From Acidobacteriota bacterium (GTDB lineage: Bacteria > Acidobacteriota > Terriglobia > Acidiferrales > UBA7541), in NCBI GenBank assembly GCA_003166795.1, contig PMUS01000044.1:24172-61865 (forward strand): a stretch of DNA of 37,694 nt. Direction: 5' to 3'. The stretch's first letter is position 1; every line of letters starts with the position of its first letter. The position numbers were made by a program, and so were the translations under genes. The notes below the pieces were generated by a model that made no database searches, was not told the origin of the DNA, and saw only the letters and a list, made by a program, of their open reading frames with translations. This document shows positions 31,071 through 37,694 of the stretch, one piece after another.

Positions 31071-33251
31071 CTAATAAGCCGCCAGATCGCGCACCGCCCG
31101 GACGATATCGGCCGTCTGCGGCAAAATGGCGTCTTCCAGCGACGGATGATACGCGCAGAAAGTGTCCGTCGCCGCCACGCGCCGAACCGGCGCATCCAGA
31201 TCTCCAAAGAGTTCGTCCGCGATGCGCGCTGCGATTTCCGCGCCGTAGCCCCACGAACGCGTGTCCTCGTACGCTACGATCACGCGGTTCGTTTTCGTCA
31301 CGCTCGCCGCGATCGCTTCCCAATCGTAGGGGCTCAGAGACCGCAGATCCATCACTTCGGTCGAGACTCCCTCCCGCGCCAATTCCGCCGCCGCCACTTC
31401 CGCGCGATGCACCACCGCGCCATATGTAATGATGCTCACGTCCGTGCCCTCCCGCGCCACGCGCGCCTTGCCGAATGGCACCGTGAAGTCCGCGCCAGGA
31501 TACGGCGAGCGGTTGTAAGGCTGCCGGTAGAGATGTTTGTGTTCGAGGAACATCACCGGGTCGTCCGATCGAATCGCGGTTCGCAGCAGGCCGCAAAGAT
31601 CGAGCGCCGTTGAAGGCATGACCACGCGCAATCCGGGAATATGCGTGAAGGTCACTTCGCCGGACTGGCTGTGATAGATCCCGCCGCCTGTCAGATAGCC
31701 GCCAATCGCCACGCGAACTACCGCCGGGCACTTGAAATGTCCCGCCGACCGCCACCGCATGTTCGATAGCTCGTTGCGGAACTGCATCATCGCCGGCCAG
31801 ATGTAGTCGAAAAATTGTATTTCCGCGACAGGCTTCAGCCCGCGCACGGCCATCCCCAGCGCACGGCCCACAATTCCGGCCTCGGCAATCGGCGTATTGA
31901 ATACTCGTTTCGAGCCATAGCGCCGCTGCAATCCTTCCGTCGCTTTGAAGACGCCTCCCTTCCCTTTCACGCTGGGAAGATCTTCTTCGCGCGAGCAATC
32001 CGCCACGTCTTCGCCGAAGACCACGATTCGCTCGTCGCTGGCCATTTCATCAGCAAGCGTCGCGGAAACGATTTCGACCATCGTTTTCGTCTTGGCGATC
32101 GCTCCGCCGCCGGTATGCCCGATGAATTTCGGCGCGACGTCAAACTGCGCTCCAGTCGGATCAACGTCCGGCGAATAGACATTGGCGTAGATAGAATCCG
32201 CCGGAGCGGGCTGGGCGGCCAGCGCGCGGTCCGTGGCCGCAAGGACTTCGTGGTCCACGTCCGCCTCGATCGCCTCCATCTCGCTTTCCTCGAGAATCCC
32301 TTCCCGCATCAGGAACAGCCCGAACTTGGGCACCGGGTCGCGCTGCGCCTCTGCGTCGCGGGCAGCCGGAGTCTTGTAAAGCTTCTCGTCGTCGGAAAGC
32401 GAATGTGAATAGGGACGCGTCACGTGCGCATGAAGCAGGGCCGGTCCTCGCCGCGCGCGGCAGTGTGCCACGGCGCGCCCGAGCGCCGCATAGCTTTCAA
32501 GCGGGTCGGTGCCGTCGCATTCTTCGATCGTGAAATTGGGAAAATTCGCGGCGAGCTTTGAAATATTTCCGCCGGCCGTCTGCGCTTCCACGGGCACCGA
32601 AATCGCGTATCCGTTGTCCTCCACCAGGAACAGAACCGGGACTCGCCCCAGGGACGCTGCGTTCAGCGCCTCGAAGAATTCGCCTTCGCTCGTCGAGCCG
32701 TCGCCGCCGGAAACAAACGCAAGCTCATCGCGGTGATAGCTCAGCGAATCGCCGAGCGGCGCCTTGCGCGCCTGATCGAGCGCCTTGGGAAACTTTTCGT
32801 AATAGAGCGACGCCTCCGCCGCACCCACCGCGTGCAGCCATTGCATGCCGGTTGACGACGCGCTCGGCACAATGTTCAGCCGCCGGCTGCCCCAGTGGGA
32901 CGGCATCTGCCGCCCGCCGGACGAGGGATCGTCAGCCGCGCCGACCGCTTGCAGAAGCATGTCGTGGGGAGTCACGCCGAGCATCAACGCCAGCGCGCGA
33001 TCGCGATAGTAGGGGAAAAACCAGTCGTAGCCCGGCTTCAACAGCAACCCTGCAGCGGCGAGGACTGCCTCATGCCCCGCGCCGCTGATCTGGAAGAATA
33101 TCTTGTTCTGCCGCTTCAGCTGGATTTCGCGGTCGTCCAGCCGCCGCGACAGAAACATCGTGCGGTAGATGCGGATAAGCGCATCGCGGTCGAGGCCGTG
33201 GTATTTCGAAGCGTCAAATCGAGTTGTTTTGACCTTGACCTGAGAGGCCAT
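31071..33251 (-). CDS. Fused alpha-beta E1 of branched-chain 2-oxoacid dehydrogenase type
   Basis: This 726-aa single polypeptide combines E1 alpha (about 1-370) and E1 beta (about 389-726). The alpha part has the thiamine-diphosphate motif G183-D-G185 ... D212-N213 and the Y-S-H-S-L-S-D-D-E phosphorylation-loop region. The beta part has [18 protein letters not shown] and G-Y-G-A-E-I-A. It is probably 2-oxoisovalerate dehydrogenase-like: decarboxylation of branched-chain 2-oxoacids and acyl transfer to a lipoyl E2. The pyruvate or acetoin class cannot be excluded. GGAGG lies 8 nt before ATG 33251. No E2 or E3 gene is in the window. Confidence 0.93.
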   Translation of the reverse strand: MASQVKVKTTRFDASKYHGLDRDALIRIYRTMFLSRRLDDREIQLKRQNKIFFQISGAGHEAVLAAAGLLLKPGYDWFFPYYRDRALALMLGVTPHDMLLQAVGAADDPSSGGRQMPSHWGSRRLNIVPSASSTGMQWLHAVGAAEASLYYEKFPKALDQARKAPLGDSLSYHRDELAFVSGGDGSTSEGEFFEALNAASLGRVPVLFLVEDNGYAISVPVEAQTAGGNISKLAANFPNFTIEECDGTDPLESYAALGRAVAHCRARRGPALLHAHVTRPYSHSLSDDEKLYKTPAARDAEAQRDPVPKFGLFLMREGILEESEMEAIEADVDHEVLAATDRALAAQPAPADSIYANVYSPDVDPTGAQFDVAPKFIGHTGGGAIAKTKTMVEIVSATLADEMASDERIVVFGEDVADCSREEDLPSVKGKGGVFKATEGLQRRYGSKRVFNTPIAEAGIVGRALGMAVRGLKPVAEIQFFDYIWPAMMQFRNELSNMRWRSAGHFKCPAVVRVAIGGYLTGGGIYHSQSGEVTFTHIPGLRVVMPSTALDLCGLLRTAIRSDDPVMFLEHKHLYRQPYNRSPYPGADFTVPFGKARVAREGTDVSIITYGAVVHRAEVAAAELAREGVSTEVMDLRSLSPYDWEAIAASVTKTNRVIVAYEDTRSWGYGAEIAARIADELFGDLDAPVRRVAATDTFCAYHPSLEDAILPQTADIVRAVRDLAAY

Positions 33252-33401
33252 CGAGTATGCCTCCGACGGAAGGACGGGCTACTTGTACCACTTTCAGCCC
33301 ATTATAGCCAAATCGCCTGCCGCGCAACCAGCCCGCCTCGGGCGCCGTGCCATCCGGGCAGTCCAAATTGGCGCGGGAGGACCGGCACCCGTGCCGGGTT
33401 T

Positions 33402-33818
33402 TCAGTCGAGCAAATCGAAGCGTTCCGCGAGCTTGGGGTGCTCCGGATCGCCGCTCCGCACCGTCTCCGCCTTGGCCGATTTGAACGGCTCCTCAGCCGG
33501 AATGCGGTCGAGCCACCGCTGGTGCGAAAGCCTTTCATGGTCCGAAAAATCGAGCCGCACAAGAACGCGGACGTGCGTCGCACCCTCCGCGCCGTCGCCC
33601 TTTTTCTCGGCGGACTTCTTCTCGGCCGATTTCTTCGCGGGCTTCGCAGGCGCGCTCTCCAAGCCGTCACCTTCCGCTGCAGCATCTTCCCGGTCGAATT
33701 TTATCGTCATCTTGTTGCCGAGCCGGAAGCCCTGCTTCCAGCCCTCGACCTTGTGACGTGCCTGCTGTGCCGCTTCTTCGTTGGTGCCGAAATCAAAAAC
33801 GAATATCGATTGGGCCAT
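33402..33818 (-). CDS. Hypothetical protein with Lys/Ala-rich central repeats
   Basis: This 138-aa protein starts at ATG 33818 (MAQSIFVFDFG), with AAAGG close upstream; an earlier in-frame start adds 14 residues and no signal. The N-terminal ~45 residues look folded (S-I-F-V-F-D-F-G-T-N-E-E-A). Residues ~58-80 are low complexity with tandem K-K-S-A-E-type repeats. The C-terminal ~55 residues have a V-R-V-L-V-R-L-D-F strand and charged helices. No membrane or signal segment. I do not recognise a family, and it stands alone between Crp/Fnr and E1 genes. Confidence 0.65.
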   Translation of the reverse strand: MAQSIFVFDFGTNEEAAQQARHKVEGWKQGFRLGNKMTIKFDREDAAAEGDGLESAPAKPAKKSAEKKSAEKKGDGAEGATHVRVLVRLDFSDHERLSHQRWLDRIPAEEPFKSAKAETVRSGDPEHPKLAERFDLLD

Positions 33819-34001
33819 GTACCTTTCTAGCGGCCCGGGAGCCGCACTGTCAAGCCTCACTTCTCAGCAGCAGTGGGCCGTCTTTCGGTCGCGCGCTATA
33901 GGCCCACGCGGATTATTTCCGAATGCGGCGTTCTTTACGAGGAGGTATTGCGGGAGGTCAAGCTGCTGCTCAGGATCTGCGCAATACAGATAAGGAGGGC
34001 G

Positions 34002-34673
34002 CTATTCGTGCAGGACGACACCGAGCAGAGATGCGTGAACTTCCAATACTCCGTTGTACTCGATAAAGCCGAGCTTCCTGAACCTGTTCATGAAAAAACT
34101 AACTCGCGCGCGAGTTGTTCCGATCATTTCCGCCAGCGTTTCCTGGCTGATCTTAGGAATCTCTGTTTTGGGTTTGCCTTGATTGCCGTACTGGGCAATC
34201 AACAGAAGCGCGCGGGCCAGCCGTTTCTCGCTGGAGTTGAAAAGTTGATCCACCAAGTCCGCTTCGATTCGAATATTGCGCATGAGCATGTGGCGTATGA
34301 AAAAATCAGAAAACGCCTGCTGCTGATGGAGGACGCGGATCATTTCCTTCCGGCCGATTCGAAGCATGACGCTGGATCCAATCGCTTTCGCGGTTGCCAT
34401 CCGCACAAGCTGGCCTGCCAGGCATCCCTCGCCAAAGAATGTGTCCGCGTTCAGAATTGCGACAACCGCTTCCTTACCGTGGCCGGATAAGACCGAGAGC
34501 TTCGCGCCGCCTTTCTGAATATAAAAAAGTGTGTGGGCGGAGTCGCCTTGCGAGAAGACGGATTCTCCGTTGCCGTACTCCACGGCCGTGCCTGGCAGTC
34601 CGACTTTGGCGAGAAAATTCTTAAGATCGAAGGAGGTTTTTATGCGCGGCGAGATGGGCCACCTCGGCAACAA
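34002..34673 (-). CDS. Crp/Fnr family transcriptional regulator
   Basis: This 223-aa protein has an N-terminal cyclic-nucleotide-binding-type beta-barrel (about 25-130, G-N-G-E-S-V-F-S-Q-G-D and F-F-G-E-G-C-L), a long dimerisation helix and a winged helix-turn-helix (about 165-215, I-S-Q-E-T-L-A-E-M-I-G-T-T-R-A-R-V). The Cys cluster of Fnr is absent, and the phosphate-binding R-S of true CRP is not evident, so the ligand is unknown. The start is the TTG at 34673, without a visible ribosome binding site, and is uncertain. It is divergent from the small gene at 34888. Confidence 0.88.
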   Translation of the reverse strand: MLPRWPISPRIKTSFDLKNFLAKVGLPGTAVEYGNGESVFSQGDSAHTLFYIQKGGAKLSVLSGHGKEAVVAILNADTFFGEGCLAGQLVRMATAKAIGSSVMLRIGRKEMIRVLHQQQAFSDFFIRHMLMRNIRIEADLVDQLFNSSEKRLARALLLIAQYGNQGKPKTEIPKISQETLAEMIGTTRARVSFFMNRFRKLGFIEYNGVLEVHASLLGVVLHE

Positions 34674-34887
34674 GAATTAGCGTCAACGACGCTTCCGCGC
34701 ATGTCACGCTAGCGCAAAACGCTCCAAGGCAGATTCTGACGAAGTCTGATGCTTACGAAACCAAGCACGATGTGCCCGGCGCTCCCCTGCAGAGTTAAGG
34801 TGTTCGACAAGTCACAATCTCGCCGTGTTCTTCGCGAATGTACGTTATTGGTCAGCATCTATATCCAATTAGTCATATCTTCGCCTC

Positions 34888-35199
34888 ATGAGCGACAAAC
34901 CCTGGGACAAGGCGCTGCGGGACGCTACGCTTGCCAGTATCGTCCAAGAGATGTCCGGAAACGCTTCGGTTCGCTATAGGATCGCGAAGTTCCGCGTGGG
35001 GCAGTTGCTGTATAACCCAAGGACCCACGAAGACGGCTTTATCACCCATGTCTTGGCAGACGATGGAGTTATCACCTATGAAGTATGGGTGCCGAAGGAA
35101 TTCAATTCCTGGAAAGCGGGCCACCGGAAATCAAGCTGGCTCGAGCGCTTATCGAAGTTGTCAACCAATTTTGGACTCGGCGCTCCCACTAAGAATTGA
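34888..35199 (+). CDS. Conserved-looking hypothetical protein
   Basis: This 103-aa soluble protein has no signal, membrane helix or recognised domain. The middle (about 28-75) reads as beta strands (Y-R-I-A-K-F-R-V-G-Q-L-L-Y-N, F-I-T-H-V-L-A-D-D-G-V-I-T-Y-E-V-W-V), and the C-terminus is basic. No Shine-Dalgarno sequence precedes ATG 34888, but TATCTT (34876-34881) lies 6 nt before it, the spacing expected of a leaderless transcript. It is divergent from the Crp/Fnr gene, which may control it. Confidence 0.55.
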   Translation: MSDKPWDKALRDATLASIVQEMSGNASVRYRIAKFRVGQLLYNPRTHEDGFITHVLADDGVITYEVWVPKEFNSWKAGHRKSSWLERLSKLSTNFGLGAPTKN

Positions 35200-35719
35200 G
35201 TTGGGGCGCCCCCGCCAAACAGGCCTGAGGCGTTGGCGCGCTCTGCCGAGCCGACCTCCCGCATCCAGAAATTACCTTTCATCCCGCTAAGGTCTCACAA
35301 CGATTCCGTACTAGAACCCTCGGATCGCCCTGACCAGCGGATCACCCGGGGAATTATAGGTAATGTTTCATTTTTCCGGGCGCCGTGTTTATGACCGACG
35401 GTCGAGAGCGACGAACTTGTTTTAAGGGTCTCGCTCGCGCCAGTGCGGCGGAAAAAGTTTCCAATCTCACGGGAGTAACTCATAAGAATGACGTATCGAA
35501 GTGAACATACTCAGTACCGCCGTTTCAATAGTGTCGTATAGGCAGCGGTTGAATCACTAAATAAATCGGCCACGACTGCTGACCTGCCTTCGAGTGGTGT
35601 GATGCGGGGAAATCAGATTTTTCACGAATGCTTGGGGCGTCCCTTGTGCCGCAAGAACCCATCGCGCGATCAGCGCCGAACCGCTCTTCGGCGCCAGACG
35701 GTAACTACGGAGGAAAACG
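35200..35719 (+). promoter_or_regulatory. 520-base intergenic stretch with hairpin upstream of the PilZ gene
   Basis: No convincing gene is seen here. Near its 3' end a perfect 8-bp stem, GCGCCGAA (35673-35680) with TTCGGCGC (35687-35694) and a 6-nt loop, sits 14 nt before the GGAGGA ribosome binding site (35709-35714) of the PilZ-pseudoreceiver gene and would lie in its 5' leader. The rest contains AT-rich patches that may hold promoters, and nothing else I can name. Confidence 0.35.
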
Positions 35720-36844
35720 ATGAGTACGGTTACCCGCGTTTCGAACGGAAATGCCGGCGCAACCGGACGCTTCGGTCCGGACGGAAGCGACCGGCGCCGG
35801 CGGCGCCGCGTCAAATTGGCCATGCCGGTGCACATTTGGGGCGGCGTCGGCTCGACCGATCCATTTGAAGATATCGTGAAAACGATTGACGCATCGCGCG
35901 ATGGCATGCTGGTTGCGACAGAACTTGGGGGCTATTGGCCTGGGCAGATCCTCGAAATCAGGCTCGGTAGCGGCGGCAGGCTGACTCCAGCGGGCACGGC
36001 GCAACGCGCCCGGGTGATCCGTAAGACGCTCATGCCGAATCGCCTTTCGTACGCGGTAGCGCTGGAATTCCAGAAAGCCGAAAGCATCATCTCCGAGGGA
36101 CGACTGATCTCAACCCGCGTCCCCCTGAACGGCGTCGTGCTCTTTGTCGAGTCGGACCCGCGCATCGCGAGCCTGATGCGAAATTTGCTGCAGGATGACG
36201 GCTATCAGGTGGTGCATGCGGCGAGTGGGACCGAAGCCCTCGAAATTCTGTTGACCGCGACGCCCGATGTGCTCCTCGCCGGGATGGAAGGCGGCGAAGT
36301 CAACGGGCAGGATTTGTGCTCGATCGTGAAGAAGAGCAGCCGGCTGCGGCATATTCCAGTGATACTGCTCACGCGTTCCGGGCAGCCAGCGGATTATTCA
36401 ACGGGCCACAAATTGGGCGCGGTGTTGTGCATGGCGACGCCCTGCGCGCCGAACAAACTTCAACACGCCGTACGGCTGGTCGCTCCGCCGCGTGGGTCGG
36501 ACGCGTCCTACGCACAGCTGAGAAAAACGCCCCGCTATACCTTCGCCGCTGCGACAGAAATGACGGACGCTGAGGGAGTGTGTCTTTCCGGACGAGTTGC
36601 GGAAATAAGCCGGAAGGGATGTTACGTGGATATCCTCAACCCGCTTCCAGTCGGAAGTCTGCGCGATATGCACATCGTCCGCGGGTCCGGAAGCTTCATG
36701 ACGAAGGGAAAGATCATTTACGTTCATCCAGGGATAGGCATGGGCGTCGCGTTCATCGATCCTCCGCGAGATCAGCTGAAGGTTCTCGACTTCTGGCTTG
36801 CCGAATTTGCAGCGGCGTCTATGTCGCAGCTTGTGAAAAACTGA
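35720..36844 (+). CDS. PilZ - degenerate receiver - PilZ protein
   Basis: This 374-aa protein has GGAGGA 5 nt before the ATG. The N-terminal PilZ domain (about 24-118) has the c-di-GMP motifs: an Arg-rich stretch with RxxxR (25-30) and D57-A-S-R-D-G62. A receiver-fold domain (about 137-253) keeps E144 and D146, but the phospho-acceptor Asp is Gly188 and the conserved Lys is Thr240, so it cannot be phosphorylated normally. A second PilZ domain (about 266-365) has R268-K-T-P-R272 and E295-I-S-R-K-G300. It probably acts as a c-di-GMP effector, with the dead receiver as a docking module. It stands alone, upstream of a receiver-PAS sensor gene. Confidence 0.88.
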   Translation: MSTVTRVSNGNAGATGRFGPDGSDRRRRRRVKLAMPVHIWGGVGSTDPFEDIVKTIDASRDGMLVATELGGYWPGQILEIRLGSGGRLTPAGTAQRARVIRKTLMPNRLSYAVALEFQKAESIISEGRLISTRVPLNGVVLFVESDPRIASLMRNLLQDDGYQVVHAASGTEALEILLTATPDVLLAGMEGGEVNGQDLCSIVKKSSRLRHIPVILLTRSGQPADYSTGHKLGAVLCMATPCAPNKLQHAVRLVAPPRGSDASYAQLRKTPRYTFAAATEMTDAEGVCLSGRVAEISRKGCYVDILNPLPVGSLRDMHIVRGSGSFMTKGKIIYVHPGIGMGVAFIDPPRDQLKVLDFWLAEFAAASMSQLVKN

Positions 36845-37216
36845 TCGTGTCAGGACATATTTCGCGGTTGTGGCACGGCAGTCCCAATCGGGGACCTGTG
36901 CATACGCACGCCGTTCCTTCCGATCCAATCTTGGACGACCTTGTTCAACGGCCAGCTCGTAACAGGCGCGCGGAGAAAGTGTCGAATACGTCAACCTGGG
37001 AGTGGCAAGTGTACTTTTTTGCACAGACGCCTTTTGGGTTACCGAAATATTGTGGTCATGGGATGGCATGAACAGGTTCGGGAGCCAGTCAGCGAAAGGG
37101 ACTGGCTCCCGTAATCTGAAACGACCTCCAAATGCCCGCACTCTCACGAGACCGCGCAAAACAAACTGGGCCGCCAGTCCCTCGACTGAGTGGCCGGCCA
37201 GGCAGAGGGCGACCCT
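36845..37216 (+). promoter_or_regulatory. 372-base intergenic stretch with a 12-bp perfect hairpin
   Basis: CGGGAGCCAGTC (37079-37090) pairs perfectly with GACTGGCTCCCG (37100-37111) around a 9-nt loop. No T tract follows on the plus strand, so it is either a non-canonical terminator of the PilZ gene or a structured 5' leader for the sensor gene 100 bases downstream. Plus-strand frames across it (for example continuing to 37071) do not look like protein. Confidence 0.4.
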
Positions 37217-37694
37217 TGCGCATTCTGTTTGTTCATAGCGACGCTTTTGACGTAAAGCGGTGCGTCCGGGAGCTCAGCGCGGCAAATTTCGACGTTAGCG
37301 CGGATGTGGCTCCCGGTCCCGAGCAGTTTGTCGAACGCCTGAGCTCGATGGCCTACGACATTGTTCTGGCCGAGCATCCCTCCCCAAATTGGCAAGGAAC
37401 GCCGGCCTTGGAGCTCTTGCACCAGATGGATAACCCTGTGCCTCTCATTTTTATGACCGGCCCACTGCCATTGGAAACCGTGGCGGAGCTCATTACCAGC
37501 GGAGCGGGAGATTGTATTGAGATGGAACATGTCGGCCACCTTCCAGTGGCCGTTCGTTGGGCGCTCAGTGAAAGTAACCTGCGCGCGGAGCGCGACCGCG
37601 CCGAGAAACATTTGCGGCATTCGGAGGCGCATTACCGCGCCTTGGTAGGAAATCTGAGCTACGGCATATGTCGCTGCAGCGCCGACGGCAAGTT
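37217..37694 (+). CDS. Receiver-like plus PAS sensor protein, probably a histidine kinase (3' truncated by window)
   Basis: This open frame runs off the window end; 159 residues are visible. The start is taken as TTG 37217, 6 nt after GAGGG; GTG 37190 is an alternative just after an in-frame stop. Residues 1-118 form a receiver fold (L-R-I-L-F-V-H-S-D) whose phospho-acceptor position is Glu53 (Y-D-I-V-L-A-E), and the usual Lys is lost (I-E-M-E-H-V). A charged helix (about 119-136) leads into the start of a PAS domain (S-E-A-H-Y-R-A-L-V, 137 onwards). Acidobacterial proteins of this layout usually continue into a histidine kinase; that part is not visible. Confidence 0.75.

Noticed and set aside
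33382..33397. CCGGCA/TGCCGG hairpin followed by GTTTTC
   Set aside because: It points along the plus strand where no gene ends, and the T tract is short.
34642..34680. 12-codon plus-strand frame after a perfect AGGAGG
   Set aside because: It lies wholly inside the Crp/Fnr gene on the other strand; the AGGAGG is the complement of Thr-Ser codons.
36580..37071. 163-aa plus-strand frame overlapping the PilZ-pseudoreceiver gene
   Set aside because: First two thirds are out of frame with a strong gene; the remainder has no protein-like pattern.

Overview
The window reads as chromosomal DNA of a GC-rich, Gram-negative bacterium with lipopolysaccharide (an lpxB gene and an MsbA/MdlAB-type exporter pair). 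It most likely belongs to the Acidobacteriota. That assignment is an inference from the mix of gene types: PilZ proteins with an unusual CHGC motif, a fused alpha-beta branched-chain 2-oxoacid dehydrogenase E1, many secreted or lipoprotein hypotheticals, and frequent GGAGG ribosome binding sites. No phage, insertion sequence, integrase or CRISPR array is visible. Gene density is high and most long overlapping reading frames are GC-driven shadows.

Layout. The first bases are the 3' end of a tRNA (probably Asn). Up to 4.1 kb lie an NTF2-like protein, a small membrane protein, a secreted protein with a heavily structured 5' leader, a Fis-type response regulator and a site-2 protease. From 4.3 to 8.1 kb is a core replication/repair/secretion block: SRP RNA, dnaX, ybaB and recR, with a PEBP/YbhB gene inserted on the opposite strand. 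From 8.2 to 14.1 kb are an Mpo1-like DUF962 protein, a 939-aa PilZ/coiled-coil protein, a receiver/RsbRD-like regulator, and a minus-strand run of small stress-type genes: YtxH, a basic histone-like protein, an unlisted 50-aa metallothionein, and a two-BON lipoprotein. From 14.3 to 22.4 kb are a hypothetical protein, a heterodimeric ABC exporter, lpxB and an M1-peptidase-like protein that has lost its zinc site.

From 22.6 to 25.3 kb, five minus-strand genes (Mug-type DNA glycosylase, PaaG-like crotonase, rhodanese, ArsC-like, macro domain) sit close together. They are followed by a divergent ECF sigma/anti-sigma pair. From 26.4 to 29.5 kb is a minus-strand SH3/NHL/ornithine-cyclodeaminase-family run, then DoxX, a small membrane protein, a PspC protein and the E1 fusion. 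The last 4 kb hold a Crp/Fnr regulator, small hypotheticals, a PilZ-pseudoreceiver-PilZ protein and the start of a receiver-PAS sensor protein that runs off the edge.

The most notable items are the metallothionein inside the stress cluster, the PilZ/coiled-coil giant with a CHGC motif, the degenerate M1 protein, and two receiver domains in the last 2 kb that lack the phosphorylatable aspartate. I did not recognise a complete new defence or metabolic system. Several genes are unknown and are marked so. All statements come from reading the sequence; no database search was run.
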